DNA of 64,000 nt from Rhizobium sp. NXC24 (lineage in GTDB: Bacteria > Pseudomonadota > Alphaproteobacteria > Rhizobiales > Rhizobiaceae): the NCBI RefSeq assembly GCF_002944315.1, contig NZ_CP024314.1:992001-1056000 (forward strand), written 5' to 3'. The position numbers and the translations under genes were made by a program. Each line of letters starts with the position of its first letter. The first letter of the stretch is position 1. This document shows positions 25,814 through 36,063 of this stretch, piece after piece. The notes under the pieces are model-generated. The model had not been told where the DNA came from. It searched no databases and was given only the letters and a program-made list of their open reading frames with translations.

Positions 25814-25841
25814 CTTGGTTAACTTATCCGGTACATTGCTG

Positions 25842-27377
25842 ATGACCACAGTCCTTCAACGACCCGCCACGGGCATGCCAAGCTTGGGCAATACCGCCAT
25901 TCTGGAAATGCGCGGCATTTCGCAGATCTTTCCGGGCGTGAAGGCGCTCGACGGCGTCAGCATCTCGCTTTATCCCGGCAAGGTCACCGCCCTGATCGGC
26001 GAAAACGGCGCCGGCAAATCGACGCTCGTCAAGATTCTGACCGGTATCTATCGTCCGAACGAGGGCGAAATCCTCGTCGACGGCAAGCCGGTTGCGTTTC
26101 ACAGCGCCCAGGCCGCGATAGACGCCGGCGTCACCGCCATACATCAGGAGACCGTGCTCTTCGACGAGCTGACGGTTGCCGAAAACATCTTTCTCGGTCA
26201 TGCGCCGCGCACGAAATTCCGCACGATCGACTGGAAGACGATGAACAGCCGGTCAAGGCTGCTGCTGGAATCGCTGGAAAGCACCATCGATCCGTCGATC
26301 CGCCTGAAGGACCTGTCCATCGCGCAGCGCCATCTCGTGGCGATTGCCCGCGCCCTGTCTATCGAAGCACGCATCGTCATCATGGACGAGCCGACCGCGG
26401 CTCTTTCTCGCAAGGAGATCGATGACCTCTTCCGTATCGTCGAAAGTCTGAAGGCCAAGGGCAAGGCGATATTGTTCATCAGCCACAAGTTCGACGAACT
26501 CTATGAAATCGCCGATAATTTCGTGGTCTTTCGTGATGGTCGCGCCGTCGGTCATGGCCCGCTGAAGGAGACGCCGCAGGACGAGATCGTCCGCATGATG
26601 GTCGGTCGCGACGTCAAGGATGCCTTCCCGAAAGTGCCCGTTACAATTGGCAACGTGGTGTTCGAGGTCGAAAATTATTGTCACCGCACCGAGTTCCGCG
26701 ACATCTCCTTCAAGCTCCGGCGCGGAGAAATCCTCGGCGTCTACGGCCTTATCGGCGCCGGCCGTTCCGAACTGTGTCAATCGCTGTTCGGGATCACCAG
26801 GCCGCTCTCCGGACGGCTGACGCTGAACGGTCAGGAAATCCATATTCATTCGCCGCATGAGGCCATCCGCGCCGGCATCGTCTATGTGCCGGAGGAACGC
26901 GGCCGCCATGGCCTGGCGCTGCCGATGCCGATCTATCAAAACATGTCGCTGCCTTCGCTCGGGCGCACCTCGCGCAAGGGTTTTCTTAAAGCGGCCGACG
27001 AGTTTGCGCTCGCCCGCAAATATGCTGAGCGGCTGGACCTACGCGCCGCTGCCCTTTCCGTGCCTGTCGGCACGCTCTCGGGCGGCAACCAGCAGAAGGT
27101 GGTGATCGGCAAATGGCTGGCGACGCAGCCGAAGATCATCATTTTGGACGAGCCGACCAAGGGCATCGATATCGGTTCGAAGGCGGCTGTGCACGGCTTC
27201 ATCAGCGAGCTGGCGGCGGAAGGCCTCAGCATCATCATGATCTCCTCCGAACTGCCTGAAATCCTTGGCATGTCGGATCGCGTGCTGGTGATGAAGGAGG
27301 GACTTTCGGCCGGCCTGTTCGACCGCGAAGGACTGACGCCGGAAACGCTGGTGCGCGCCGCCACGGGCAATGCATAG
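25842..27377 (+). CDS. rhaT: L-rhamnose ABC transporter, double ATP-binding protein
   Basis: The 511-residue CUT2 ATPase is a tandem of two ABC domains. The first has Walker A GENGAGKST and Walker B 'RIVIMDEPTAAL' with the signature region 'LKDLSIAQRHLVAIARAL'. The second has the degenerate Walker A 'GLIGAGRSEL' and a good signature 'LSGGNQQKVVIGKWL' with 'IIILDEPTKGID', the usual pattern in ribose/rhamnose systems. The ribosome binding site before ATG 25842 is weak; an in-frame TTG at 25815 is possible. It powers RhaP/RhaQ. Confidence 0.92.
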   Translation: MTTVLQRPATGMPSLGNTAILEMRGISQIFPGVKALDGVSISLYPGKVTALIGENGAGKSTLVKILTGIYRPNEGEILVDGKPVAFHSAQAAIDAGVTAIHQETVLFDELTVAENIFLGHAPRTKFRTIDWKTMNSRSRLLLESLESTIDPSIRLKDLSIAQRHLVAIARALSIEARIVIMDEPTAALSRKEIDDLFRIVESLKAKGKAILFISHKFDELYEIADNFVVFRDGRAVGHGPLKETPQDEIVRMMVGRDVKDAFPKVPVTIGNVVFEVENYCHRTEFRDISFKLRRGEILGVYGLIGAGRSELCQSLFGITRPLSGRLTLNGQEIHIHSPHEAIRAGIVYVPEERGRHGLALPMPIYQNMSLPSLGRTSRKGFLKAADEFALARKYAERLDLRAAALSVPVGTLSGGNQQKVVIGKWLATQPKIIILDEPTKGIDIGSKAAVHGFISELAAEGLSIIMISSELPEILGMSDRVLVMKEGLSAGLFDREGLTPETLVRAATGNA

Positions 27378-27387
27378 GGAGGGCCGG

Positions 27388-28392
27388 ATGCTACGCATAC
27401 TCAAAAAACGCGAAACGCTGCTCTTCCTCATCATTATCGTGATGATCGCCGGTTTCGCAACGCGTGCGGCCGGCTTTGCCGAGCCCGCCAATCTTGCCAA
27501 CATCTTCAACGATACGTCGATCCTGATCATCCTGGCGCTGGCGCAGATGACGGTCATTCTGACGAAATCGATCGATCTTTCCGTCGCCGCCAATCTCGCG
27601 TTTACCGGCATGGCGATCGCCATGCTGAATGCTGCCTATCCCGATCTGCCGCTGATCGTGCTCGTGGTCACGGCTGTCGTTATGGGCGCAGTGCTCGGCG
27701 CCATCAACGGTTATCTCGTCTGGGCTCTGGAAATCCCGCCGATCGTCGTCACCCTCGGGACGCTCACCATCTACCGCGGCATGGCCTTCGTACTGTCCGG
27801 CGGCGCCTGGGTGAACGCGCATCAGTTCACGCCGATCTTCCTGAACGTACCGCGTACGTTGGTCCTCGGCCTGCCCGTGCTCTCCTGGGTTGGCATCGCC
27901 ATCGTGCTGATGATGTATCTCCTGCTGCGCTACACACGCTTCGGCCGCTCCACCTATGCCAGCGGCGGCAATCCGGTTGCGGCTGTTTATGCCGGCATCG
28001 ATGTCGGCTGGACGCGCTTCCTCGCCTTCGTGCTTTCGGGCGCGCTGGCCGGCCTCAGCAGTTATCTCTGGGTGTCGCGCTATGCGGTCGCCTATGTCGA
28101 CATCGCCAACGGTTTCGAACTCGACAGCGTCGCAGCCTGCGTCATCGGCGGTATCTCGATCGCCGGCGGCGTCGGCTCGGTCGCCGGCGCCGTGCTCGGC
28201 GCGCTGTTTCTCGGCGTCATCAAGAATGCTCTGCCCGTCATCGGCATTTCGCCGTTCACGCAGATGGCCATATCCGGCACCGTCATCATCCTGGCAGTCG
28301 TCTTCAACGCCCGGCGCGAGCGCAATCGCGGCCGCATCATCCTCAGGGATCAGGCAGCGAAGGAAACCTCGGGTAAGGAGGTCACCGCATGA
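27388..28392 (+). CDS. rhaP: L-rhamnose ABC transporter permease RhaP
   Basis: The 334-residue CUT2 permease has eight or more hydrophobic helices and the family motif 'TKSIDLSVAANLAFTGMAIAML' plus 'YLVWALEIPPIVVTLGTLTIYRG'. ATG 27388 has GGGAGGG five bases upstream. Its end overlaps rhaQ by four bases (ATGA), indicating coupled synthesis of the two membrane subunits. Confidence 0.93.
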   Translation: MLRILKKRETLLFLIIIVMIAGFATRAAGFAEPANLANIFNDTSILIILALAQMTVILTKSIDLSVAANLAFTGMAIAMLNAAYPDLPLIVLVVTAVVMGAVLGAINGYLVWALEIPPIVVTLGTLTIYRGMAFVLSGGAWVNAHQFTPIFLNVPRTLVLGLPVLSWVGIAIVLMMYLLLRYTRFGRSTYASGGNPVAAVYAGIDVGWTRFLAFVLSGALAGLSSYLWVSRYAVAYVDIANGFELDSVAACVIGGISIAGGVGSVAGAVLGALFLGVIKNALPVIGISPFTQMAISGTVIILAVVFNARRERNRGRIILRDQAAKETSGKEVTA

Positions 28393-29402
28393 GCACCGTA
28401 TCCGAAACCGCACCGGAAAAGCGCAGCATTCCCGATCGTCTGGGCACGCCCTTCAAGCGCATAATGGCAAGCTGGGAAGTCCTGCTTCTCGGCGTCGCGA
28501 TTGCCATTTTCATTTTTAATTCATTGGCTTCGCCCTATTTCCTCGACCCTTACAATCTCTCGGATGCGACCTTCAATTTCACTGAAAAGGCAATGATCGC
28601 CTTTGCCATGGCGCTGCTCGTCATTGCCGGCGAAATCGATCTGTCCGTCGCCGCCATCATCGCGCTTGCGTCGACCGCCATGGGCGCTGCGGCACAAGTG
28701 GGCGTCGATACGGTTGGGCTGGTCGCGATCGGGCTGGGCGTGGGGCTCGTCTGCGGCCTTTTCAACGGCTTCCTTGTCTCTGTGCTGAAACTGCCGTCGA
28801 TCGTCGTGACCATCGGCACGATGAGCCTGTTTCGCGGCATTTCCTATATCGTCCTCGGCGACCAGGCCTATGGCAATTATCCCGACGCCTTCGCCTATTT
28901 CGGCCAGGGCTATGTCTTCTGGGTCTTCTCCTTCGAATTCGTTCTCTTCATCGTGCTGGCGATCGCCTTCGCCATCCTGCTACATGCGACGAATTTCGGC
29001 CGTCAGGTCTATACGATCGGCAATAATGATTTTGCAGCGCGTTTCTCCGGCATTCCGGTTGAGCGGGTCAAATTCATCCTGTTCCTCCTGACCGGCATCA
29101 TGAGTGGTATCGCCGCCGTCTGCCTGACCTCGCGTCTCGGCTCCACCCGCCCCTCGATCGCGCTCGGCTGGGAGCTGGAGGTGGTGACCATGGTGGTGCT
29201 CGGCGGAGTGTCGATCCTTGGCGGCTCCGGCACGATCGGCGGTGTCGTCATCGCCGCTTTCGTCATGGGTCTGGTGACGTTCGGCCTCGGCCTTCTCAAC
29301 GTGCCAGGCATCGTCATGTCGATCTTCATCGGCCTCCTCCTCATCATCACCATCGCGCTGCCGATCGTCGCACGGCGCATCAAAGCCATGAGCTCGAAAT
29401 GA
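28389..29402 (+). CDS. rhaQ: L-rhamnose ABC transporter permease RhaQ
   Basis: The 337-residue CUT2 permease pairs with RhaP. It shows '[22 protein letters not shown]' and '[26 protein letters not shown]', the same two motifs as RhaP with family-typical differences. The N-terminus has about 35 cytoplasmic residues before the first helix. It overlaps both neighbours by four bases (ATGA), inside a tightly packed rhaP-Q-U-K string. Confidence 0.93.
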   Translation: MSTVSETAPEKRSIPDRLGTPFKRIMASWEVLLLGVAIAIFIFNSLASPYFLDPYNLSDATFNFTEKAMIAFAMALLVIAGEIDLSVAAIIALASTAMGAAAQVGVDTVGLVAIGLGVGLVCGLFNGFLVSVLKLPSIVVTIGTMSLFRGISYIVLGDQAYGNYPDAFAYFGQGYVFWVFSFEFVLFIVLAIAFAILLHATNFGRQVYTIGNNDFAARFSGIPVERVKFILFLLTGIMSGIAAVCLTSRLGSTRPSIALGWELEVVTMVVLGGVSILGGSGTIGGVVIAAFVMGLVTFGLGLLNVPGIVMSIFIGLLLIITIALPIVARRIKAMSSK

Positions 29403-29725
29403 TCGCTTCCCTCGAACGCCACGCCTTCAAGATGACGCTCAATCCCGGCATGGAGGGCGAGTACAGAAAACGTCATGACGAGATCTGGCCGGAACTGGTG
29501 GAGCTGCTGCACCAGGCCGGCGTGAGCGATTATTCCATCCATCTCGATCGCGAGACGAACACGCTGTTCGGCGTTCTGACGCGGCCGAAGGATCACACGA
29601 TGGCCAGCCTTCCCGACCATCCGGTCATGAAGAAATGGTGGGCGCACATGGCCGATATCATGGCGACCAATCCTGACAATTCGCCAGTGCAGAGCGATCT
29701 CGTGACGGTTTTCCATCTGCCATGA
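29399..29725 (+). CDS. rhaU: L-rhamnose mutarotase
   Basis: The 108-residue protein matches RhaU/RhaM, which interconverts alpha- and beta-L-rhamnopyranose. Conserved stretches are '[34 protein letters not shown]' with the active-site histidine, and '[18 protein letters not shown]' with the paired tryptophans. It is full length for the family (about 104-108 residues). ATGA overlaps on both sides place it inside the operon between the permease and kinase genes. Confidence 0.95.
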   Translation: MIASLERHAFKMTLNPGMEGEYRKRHDEIWPELVELLHQAGVSDYSIHLDRETNTLFGVLTRPKDHTMASLPDHPVMKKWWAHMADIMATNPDNSPVQSDLVTVFHLP

Positions 29726-31107
29726 CCGCTCCATCGACCTATCGCCGCATTGCCGTCCTCGATATCGGCAAGACCAATGCCAAGGTCGTGGTGCTCGACG
29801 CGCAGACCGGCGCTGAGATCGCCGGCGTTCGGACGTCCAATACCACGCTGAAGACCGACCCCTACCCGCATTATGACATCGAGGGCTTGTGGGATTTCGT
29901 TATTGGTGCGCTGAAGAACTTTGCTGCCACACCCGGCTTCGACGCCATATCGATTACCACCCACGGCGCCTCCGCCGTTCTACTTGCTGAAGACGGCAGC
30001 CTTGCTCTGCCGGTGCTCGATTACGAGCATCGCTATCCTGAAGCCGTGCAGGAAGCCTATGACCGCCTGCGCCCGCCCTTCAGCGAGACCTTTTCACCGA
30101 GGCTTTCCGGCGGGCTGAATGTCGGCGCGCAAATCCATTATCAGAAGAGCATATTTCCCAACGACTTCGCGCGCGTCAGCACGATCCTGACCTATCCGCA
30201 ATATTGGGCCCTGCGGCTGACCGGCATTGCCGCCAACGAGGTCACCTCGCTCGGCTGTCACACCGATCTCTGGAATCCGACCACCGGCGCTTATTCCTCG
30301 CTGGTCGACACGCTCGACATTCGTTCTCTCATGGCCCCGATCCGTTCCGCCTTCGATGCGCTCGGACCTCTATTGCCGGCGATCGCGGCAGAGATCGGCC
30401 TCAGTGCTCCGGTTCCGGTCTATTGCGGCATCCATGATTCCAACGCGTCGCTGCTGCCACATCTCGTGGAGAACGAAGCGCCCTTTGCCGTCGTGTCGAC
30501 CGGAACATGGGTGATCAATTTCGCCGTCGGCGGCGATCTCGACCATCTCGACCCGGCGCGTGACGCGCTTGCCAATGTTGATGCATATGGCCGCGCCGTG
30601 CCTTCCTCGCGTTTCATGGGCGGGCGGGAGTTCGAGATCCTGGCAGGTGAAATCGGGCCGGTATCACAGGAAACGACGGAGGAGATGCTCGCGACCGTTA
30701 TCGAAAAAGGCATCATGCTGCTACCGAACGTGGTCGAGGGTTCCGGCCCCTTCCCTGGCAAAAAGATGCACTGGATCGGGCAAGCGCAAGCGAGTTCCGA
30801 GGAACGTCTAGCCGCCGCCAACCTCTATCTAGCATTGATGACTGAAGCCTGCCTGGATCTGATCGGCGCCAAAGGCCCGATTTTCGTCGAGGGACCTTTC
30901 GCGCTTAATCGGACTTATCTTGCCGCCCTGTCTTCGCTAACGGGATCTGACGTCGTCGCCCTGCCCGGCTCGACCGGCACCAGCCAAGGTGCGGCGCTGC
31001 TGACCGGCATCAAACCTGCGGCCGCGCCGGAAAACCACCCCGTTCGGGCCGAGCTACCGGGTCTGCGAGCCTACCGGCGAGCCTGGCATCAAGCATTGGC
31101 AGAATAA
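29722..31107 (+). CDS. rhaK: FGGY-family rhamnulokinase-type sugar kinase
   Basis: The 461-residue kinase has the actin-like ATPase fold: '[19 protein letters not shown]' (phosphate-1), '[16 protein letters not shown]', '[14 protein letters not shown]' and '[16 protein letters not shown]' (adenosine region). It phosphorylates L-rhamnulose for RhaD. In R. leguminosarum, RhaK is also needed for activity of the rhamnose importer, an unusual link between kinase and ABC transport described in the literature; the operon context here is the same. It closes the rhaRSTPQUK operon. Confidence 0.92.
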   Translation: MTAPSTYRRIAVLDIGKTNAKVVVLDAQTGAEIAGVRTSNTTLKTDPYPHYDIEGLWDFVIGALKNFAATPGFDAISITTHGASAVLLAEDGSLALPVLDYEHRYPEAVQEAYDRLRPPFSETFSPRLSGGLNVGAQIHYQKSIFPNDFARVSTILTYPQYWALRLTGIAANEVTSLGCHTDLWNPTTGAYSSLVDTLDIRSLMAPIRSAFDALGPLLPAIAAEIGLSAPVPVYCGIHDSNASLLPHLVENEAPFAVVSTGTWVINFAVGGDLDHLDPARDALANVDAYGRAVPSSRFMGGREFEILAGEIGPVSQETTEEMLATVIEKGIMLLPNVVEGSGPFPGKKMHWIGQAQASSEERLAAANLYLALMTEACLDLIGAKGPIFVEGPFALNRTYLAALSSLTGSDVVALPGSTGTSQGAALLTGIKPAAAPENHPVRAELPGLRAYRRAWHQALAE

Positions 31108-31434
31108 ACGCCCCTACGAATCTTCGGCAGGGCATTCGAGGTGCAAAACGACCTCGCGCTCCCCAAAACTCCACTGTCGGTACTTCGATAGAAATTTCCG
31201 AGAAATCGTCAAAATTGTCTCCACCACGGTTATTTTCTTGCGGAATCGCGGTAATATTCCTACAGAAACTACCCTTATGAGCGCTTTTGAGGTCAAAAAT
31301 GTCCGAAAGCGATCATCAGCTTCGATGTCACTTCTGTCTCCATTTTCAAGGCGCCTTACGGCAGTTCGCGCGCGACGACAGACCATTGCGGCGGGTTCAA
31401 AGGGCGCTGCCGCGCCCATCCAAGGAGAGAAAAA
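31108..31434. other. Intergenic region, 327 bases: upstream region of the orphan binding-protein gene
   Basis: No coding frame with credible composition or ribosome binding site is present. The region must hold the end of the rha operon transcript and the promoter of the downstream BraC-like gene, but I see no clean hairpin terminator and no convincing -35/-10 pair. Confidence 0.5.
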
Positions 31435-32541
31435 ATGAGTCTGAAGACATTGACGGCTGCGACCTTCGTCGCCTCGCTGGCCTTCGCGCCACTTGCGCAT
31501 GCGGATATCGTGATCGGCCTCATCGCGCCACTAACCGGCCCTGTGGCCGCTTACGGCGACCAGGTCAAGAACGGCGCGCAGACCGCCGTTGACGAGATCA
31601 ACAAGGCCGGCGGTATCCTCGGCCAGAAAGTCGTGCTGAAGCTGGGAGACGATGCCGGGGATCCGAAGCAGGGCGTCTCCGTTGCTAACGATTTCGTGGG
31701 TCAGAGCATTCGTTTCGTCGTCGGTCCGGTAACCTCGGGCGTTGCCATTCCGGTATCGGATGCACTCGCTGAAAACGGTATCCTGATGGTGACGCCGACC
31801 GCGACCGCGCCGGATCTCACCAAGCGCGGCCTCCCCAACATTCTGCGCACCTGCGGCCGTGACGACCAGCAGGCTGATGTCGCCGCGAAATACGTGCTGA
31901 AGAACTTCAAGGACAAGAAGATCGCCATCCTCAACGACAAGGCCGCCTATGGCAAAGGTCTGGCGGACGCCTTCAAGGCAACGCTCAACGCCGGTGGCGT
32001 AACCGAAGTGCTCAACGATTCCCTGACCCCTGGCGAAAAGGATTACAGCGCGCTGACGGCGAAGCTCAAGGCTGCCGGCGTCGATCTCGTCTATTTCGGC
32101 GGCTATCATCCGGAAGGCGGCCTTCTCGCCCGCCAATTGCACGACATATCCGTCAAGGCGCAGCTCATCGGCGGCGACGGCCTGTCGAATACCGAATATT
32201 GGGCAATCGGCAATGAAGCCGCTGCAGGCACGATCTTCACCAATGCCTCCGACGCGCTGAAGAACCCGGATTCCCAGACCGCCGCCGCGGCGCTGAAGGA
32301 GCGCAACATCCCGGCGGAAGCCTTCACGCTGAACGCCTACGCTGCCGTGCAAGTCCTGAAGGCCGGCATTGAAAAGGCCAGCAGCGCCGACGACGCCCAA
32401 GCCGTCGCCACCGCACTGAAGAGCGGCGAACCGATCCAAACCGCCATTGGGAAGGTCACCTATGGCGAAACCGGCGACCTCACCTCGCAGAGCTTCTCGC
32501 TCTACAAGTGGGATGCGGGCAAGATCGTCCCAGTCGAATAA
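31435..32541 (+). CDS. Branched-chain amino acid ABC transporter binding protein (BraC/LivK type), orphan
   Basis: The 368-residue periplasmic protein has a signal peptide ([19 protein letters not shown], cleavage after 'AHA') and the typical start '[33 protein letters not shown]'. The Leu/Ile/Val-type pocket stretches '[19 protein letters not shown]' and '[20 protein letters not shown]' are present. No permease or ATPase genes lie next to it, so it must feed a transporter encoded elsewhere. Orphan BraC proteins that serve the main Bra system are known in R. leguminosarum; this may be one. A genuine rho-independent terminator follows, making it a single-gene unit. Confidence 0.92.
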   Translation: MSLKTLTAATFVASLAFAPLAHADIVIGLIAPLTGPVAAYGDQVKNGAQTAVDEINKAGGILGQKVVLKLGDDAGDPKQGVSVANDFVGQSIRFVVGPVTSGVAIPVSDALAENGILMVTPTATAPDLTKRGLPNILRTCGRDDQQADVAAKYVLKNFKDKKIAILNDKAAYGKGLADAFKATLNAGGVTEVLNDSLTPGEKDYSALTAKLKAAGVDLVYFGGYHPEGGLLARQLHDISVKAQLIGGDGLSNTEYWAIGNEAAAGTIFTNASDALKNPDSQTAAAALKERNIPAEAFTLNAYAAVQVLKAGIEKASSADDAQAVATALKSGEPIQTAIGKVTYGETGDLTSQSFSLYKWDAGKIVPVE

Positions 32542-32569
32542 GCCGCTTTGGTTTAAGTCTTCAAACTTC

Positions 32570-32598
32570 GCCGGGCCATTTGTGGCCCGGCATTTTTT
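32570..32598 (+). terminator. Rho-independent terminator of the BraC-like gene
   Basis: GCCGGGCCA-TTTG-TGGCCCGGC forms a perfect 9-bp stem with a 4-base loop and is followed by A and six T residues. It is the clearest intrinsic terminator in the window. Confidence 0.9.
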
Positions 32599-32629
32599 AT
32601 GCCTGCCTGATCGGGCACACGTTGCGCCT

Positions 32630-33454
32630 TCAACAAACCGTGCGGAAACGTTCGACGCAGGTGGAAAGGACCTCCTCACCCGGCCTTTTCCACCAATTCG
32701 CCTCCGAAAAGATTTCCACCTCCTGCGGACCGAAAAAACCGGCCTCCTCAACAGCGGCGCGAATACGCTTCAGGTCGATGACGCCGTCGCCCATCATGCC
32801 GCGATCGAGCAGCAGATCCGTGGTCGGTACCAGCCAATCGCAGATATGGTGCGCCAGGATCTGGCCCTTGGCGCCGGCACGCGCGATCTGTTCATAAAGC
32901 TTCGGGTCCCACCAGACATGGTAGACATCGACTGCGACACCGACGCCCTCGCCCAGCAGATCGCAGATATCGAGCGCTTGTTCTAGCGTATTCACACAGG
33001 CACGGTCGGCGGCATACATCGGGTGCAGCGGCTCGATTGCCAGCGGAATGCCGGCGCTGCGAGCATGCGGCAGGATCGCCGCGATGCCATCCGCCACCAT
33101 TTCGCGAGCGTGAGCGATATCCTTCGAACCCTTCGGCAGACCGCCGACAACGAGCACGAGGCAATCGGCATTCAGCGCCGCCGCTTCGTCGATCGCCCGT
33201 CTATTGTCATCGATCGCGGCCCTCAGGCCCTCAGCATCTGCGGCTGGGAACATGCCGCCACGGCATAATCCGGTGACCTTCAACCTATTATCGGCAACGA
33301 TCCTCGCTGCTTCCGCCAAGCCGATCGCATGCACCTGATCGCGCCAGGGCGCAATCGCGACGATCTCTTGCTTCAGGCAGGCCTCGACCGCCTGACGCAT
33401 ATCATATTGTTGGCGCACGGTCGCAAGATTGATGGAAAGGCCGGATACAGCCAT
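32630..33454 (-). CDS. Sugar phosphate isomerase/epimerase (TIM barrel), operon of unknown pathway
   Basis: The 274-residue protein has the AP endonuclease 2/IolE-type barrel with metal ligands in 'IPLAIEPLHPMYAADR' (Glu, His), 'VGVAVDVYHVWWDP' (Asp, His), 'ILAHHICDW' and 'VEIFSEANWW'. Such enzymes isomerise or dehydrate keto-sugars and inositols. ATG 33454 has GGGAGG upstream. It is the last gene of a TetR-controlled set with a Gfo/Idh dehydrogenase and a DUF993 protein; a repeat element sits in the gap before it. Substrate unknown. Confidence 0.88.
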   Translation of the reverse strand: MAVSGLSINLATVRQQYDMRQAVEACLKQEIVAIAPWRDQVHAIGLAEAARIVADNRLKVTGLCRGGMFPAADAEGLRAAIDDNRRAIDEAAALNADCLVLVVGGLPKGSKDIAHAREMVADGIAAILPHARSAGIPLAIEPLHPMYAADRACVNTLEQALDICDLLGEGVGVAVDVYHVWWDPKLYEQIARAGAKGQILAHHICDWLVPTTDLLLDRGMMGDGVIDLKRIRAAVEEAGFFGPQEVEIFSEANWWKRPGEEVLSTCVERFRTVC

Positions 33455-33485
33455 TCTGATGATCCTCCCAGATCCCGTTTCCCGA

Positions 33486-33591
33486 TTAGAGCAGTTCAGC
33501 GCTTCACGGAATCGCCGAACTACTCTATCTCTTTGTTTTCACGCAATTCCGGACGGAAAACCGCCACGCACTTTTCCCGGAATTGCTTTAG
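33486..33591. repeat. Rhizobial palindromic repeat (~106 bp, MITE/REP-like) inside an operon
   Basis: The element has two stem-loops. TAGAGCAGTTC (33487-33497) pairs with 33517-33527 at 10 of 11 positions, and GCAATTCCGG (33543-33552) pairs perfectly with CCGGAATTGC (33577-33586). Its outer ends (TTAGAGCAGTTC and GGAATTGCTTTAG) are imperfect inverted repeats. I recognise this as a repeat found many times in Rhizobium and Agrobacterium intergenic DNA. The stop codon of the DUF993 gene (33588-33590) lies within its edge. Confidence 0.75.
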
Positions 33592-34763
33592 GCGACGCCG
33601 ACCGTGGCAAGGATCGTCTTCATCCGCTGCACGGCAAGATCGGGGTCTCTGAGAACGCGGGCCGTATCGGCCAGACGGAACAGTTCCGACAAATGCACAA
33701 TCGAACGCGTGCTCTGTTGACCGCCCAGCATCTGGAAGTGATCCTGGAAGCCGTTGAGATAGGCGAGGAAGACTACGCCGGTCTTGTAGAAGCGCGTCGG
33801 CGCCTTGAAAATATGGCGCGACAGAGGGACGGTCGGAGCCAGCATCTCATGGAAAGCTTCGAGATCGTTTTCGGCCAACTTCGCGAGAGCGGCGCTTGCC
33901 GCAGGCGCGATCGCGTCGAAGATGCCGAGCAGCGCATGCGAATAGCCCTGGCTGTCACCCGCGATCAATTCGGCATAGTTGAAATCGTCACCGGTATACA
34001 TCTTGACCGCCGGATCGAGACGGCGGCGCATGACGATCTCTTTTTCCGCCGACAGCAGCGAGATTTTGACGCCATCAACCTTGGCGGCGTTGTCGTTGAT
34101 GATCGCGACCGCCGTCTCCATTGCCCGCATATCGTCGGACGAACCCCAATAGCCGGCCAGAGCTGGATCGAACATGGAGCCGAGCCAGTGAATGATCACC
34201 GGCTGTTGGACCTGCCCGAGGATGCGGTTGTAGACGCGGATATAGTCGTCCGGTCCCTTAGCAGCCGCCGCAAGCGCGCGGCTCGCCATCAAAATGATGC
34301 GCCCGCCCTGTCCCTCGACGAAGGCGACTTGCTCCTCATAGGCGCGGATGACGTCGTCGATAGTGACATCGGGACCGGGCGCTAGATGATCGGTGCCTGC
34401 GCCATAGGCGATCAGCGAATCCGAGCGATTGCGGGCGGCCGACTGCGCATGCGTGATCAGCTCCTTGGCACCAGCCCAATCAAGACCCATGCCGCGCTGC
34501 GCCGTGTCCATGGCTTCCGCGACGCCAAAGCCGAGATCCCAGAGATATTCACGGAAAGCGATCGTCCGCTCCCAATCAATGTTGCGGTCAAGCCATGGAT
34601 CATTGTCGGCCAGGGGATCGACGACGACATGAGCCGCGGCATAGGCGACGCGATTGAAGCGATGGCCGCCTGCCGGGCGCTCCGGTGGGCTAAGCGGTGT
34701 GTTGGCGACGATGAATTCGGCAAGCTTGCCGTCGGTGCCGGGCAAACGAAGGGTCTTCGTCAT
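33588..34763 (-). CDS. DUF993 family protein (dihydrodipicolinate synthase-like fold), function unknown
   Basis: The 391-residue protein resembles the class I aldolase TIM barrel of the DapA superfamily in its later half ('EQVAFVEGQGGRIILMASRALA', 'GQVQQPVIIHWLGSMFDP', 'KVDGVKISLLSAEKEI' with a candidate Schiff-base lysine). The family has no established reaction that I know of. It lies 11 bases downstream of the Gfo/Idh gene and upstream of an isomerase/epimerase, suggesting retro-aldol cleavage or rearrangement of an oxidised sugar. Its TAA stop is contributed by the edge of a repeat element, so the natural C-terminus may have been altered by insertion. Confidence 0.85.
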   Translation of the reverse strand: MTKTLRLPGTDGKLAEFIVANTPLSPPERPAGGHRFNRVAYAAAHVVVDPLADNDPWLDRNIDWERTIAFREYLWDLGFGVAEAMDTAQRGMGLDWAGAKELITHAQSAARNRSDSLIAYGAGTDHLAPGPDVTIDDVIRAYEEQVAFVEGQGGRIILMASRALAAAAKGPDDYIRVYNRILGQVQQPVIIHWLGSMFDPALAGYWGSSDDMRAMETAVAIINDNAAKVDGVKISLLSAEKEIVMRRRLDPAVKMYTGDDFNYAELIAGDSQGYSHALLGIFDAIAPAASAALAKLAENDLEAFHEMLAPTVPLSRHIFKAPTRFYKTGVVFLAYLNGFQDHFQMLGGQQSTRSIVHLSELFRLADTARVLRDPDLAVQRMKTILATVGVA

Positions 34764-34774
34764 GGTCTTGTCTC

Positions 34775-35932
34775 CTAGCGAGCGGAAAGCGAGGGAACGT
34801 CGACCCAGCGGCGCTCTGCCCAGCTCTTTTGAGCGAGTTCGGCGAGTTGAACGCCCTTGGCGCCCTCACGCAAGGTGAATTTCCATGGCGTATCGTCGAC
34901 GACATGCCGCAGGAAATCCTCCCACTGCGCCTTGAAACCATTGTCGAAGGTCTGCGTGTCCGGCACCTCGTCCCAGGTCTCGAAGAAATTGATCGGCTGC
35001 GGCTGGTCCGGGTTCCAGACCGGCTTCGGCGTGTTAACGCGATGCTGCGTCCAGCAGCGCATCAGCCCGCAGACCGCGGAACCATGCGTTCCGTCCACCT
35101 GGAAGGTGACGAGATCGTCGCGGCGCACGCGCACCGCCCAGGAGGAATTGATCTGCGCGACAACGCCGCCGTCGAGCTCGAACGTGGCATAGGCAGCATC
35201 GTCAGCATCGGCGACATAGGTCTTGCCGTTTTCATCGACGCGGCTTGGAATATGCGTCGCGCCGTAGCAGCTTACGGCTTTGACTTCACCGAAGAGATTG
35301 TCGAGCACATAGCGCCAGTGCGGCAGCATATCGAGGATCATCCCGCCGCCCTCGGCCTTGCGGTAATTCCAGGAGGGGCGCTGCGCTTTCACGCCCCAAT
35401 CGCCTTCGAAAACCCAGTAGCCGAACTCGCCGCGCACGGAGAGAATCTTGCCGAAGAAACCGCTGTCGCGCAGCATGGCGATCTTGCGCAGGCCCGGCAG
35501 ATAAAGCTTGTCCTGCACGACACCATTCTTGACGCCGCGACGCTCTGCGGAGCTTGCGACCGAAAGAGCTTCGTCCAGCGTCTCGGAAATCGGCTTCTCG
35601 CAATAGACATGCTTGCCGGCTGCGATGGCTTTCTCCAGCAGCGAGACGCGCATCTGCGTCGAGCCGGCGTCGAAGAAAATCGTGTTGTGGGGATCGGCGA
35701 GAGCGCTGTCGAGATCGGTGGTCGTCTTCGCGAGGCCGTGCTTACGCGCGACTTCTGCGATCTTTTCGGCATTGCGACCGACGAGGATCGGGTCCGGCAT
35801 CAACCTGTCGCCATTGGCAAGCAGCACGCCGCCCTGCTCGCGGATCGCCAGGATCGACCGCACGAGATGCTGATTGTAGCCCATGCGGCCGGTGATGCCA
35901 TGCATGATGATGCCGATCGGCTTCGTCACCAT
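34775..35932 (-). CDS. Gfo/Idh/MocA family oxidoreductase, first gene of the DUF993 operon
   Basis: The 385-residue enzyme starts with '[27 protein letters not shown]', a variant Rossmann motif (GITGRMG), and has the family motif '[16 protein letters not shown]' at about residue 100. '[19 protein letters not shown]' is the second-domain signature. The variant glycine motif distinguishes it from the two other Gfo/Idh proteins of the window. Its promoter region contains a 14-bp palindrome shared with the upstream TetR gene. Likely a dehydrogenase for an uncommon sugar or polyol. Confidence 0.88.
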   Translation of the reverse strand: MVTKPIGIIMHGITGRMGYNQHLVRSILAIREQGGVLLANGDRLMPDPILVGRNAEKIAEVARKHGLAKTTTDLDSALADPHNTIFFDAGSTQMRVSLLEKAIAAGKHVYCEKPISETLDEALSVASSAERRGVKNGVVQDKLYLPGLRKIAMLRDSGFFGKILSVRGEFGYWVFEGDWGVKAQRPSWNYRKAEGGGMILDMLPHWRYVLDNLFGEVKAVSCYGATHIPSRVDENGKTYVADADDAAYATFELDGGVVAQINSSWAVRVRRDDLVTFQVDGTHGSAVCGLMRCWTQHRVNTPKPVWNPDQPQPINFFETWDEVPDTQTFDNGFKAQWEDFLRHVVDDTPWKFTLREGAKGVQLAELAQKSWAERRWVDVPSLSAR

Positions 35933-35952
35933 ATCCCACTCCTCCCGTAAAT

Positions 35953-35966
35953 AACTATATAGTTAC
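35953..35966. promoter_or_regulatory. TetR operator in the promoter of the DUF993 operon
   Basis: TAACTATATAGTTA is a perfect 14-bp palindrome that includes CTATAT, the rhizobial -10 consensus, 21 bases upstream of the first gene. A near-identical site lies upstream of the TetR gene. Confidence 0.7.
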
Positions 35967-36063
35967 ATGAGTGACACGGCAAAGCGGCGCTGTCAACGGC
36001 CATCATCGACGGCCGCAGCGGCAATTGCGCGGATTCGGTGGGATTAAGAGGCGTTTTAAAAGC

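Noticed and set aside
31531..32751. 406-codon minus-strand frame opposite the BraC-like gene
   Set aside because: It crosses a strong rho-independent terminator and has shadow composition; the plus-strand gene has a signal peptide and family motifs.
34829..35950. 373-codon plus-strand frame opposite the Gfo/Idh gene
   Set aside because: Shadow of the minus-strand dehydrogenase, lacking a ribosome binding site and any recognisable domain.
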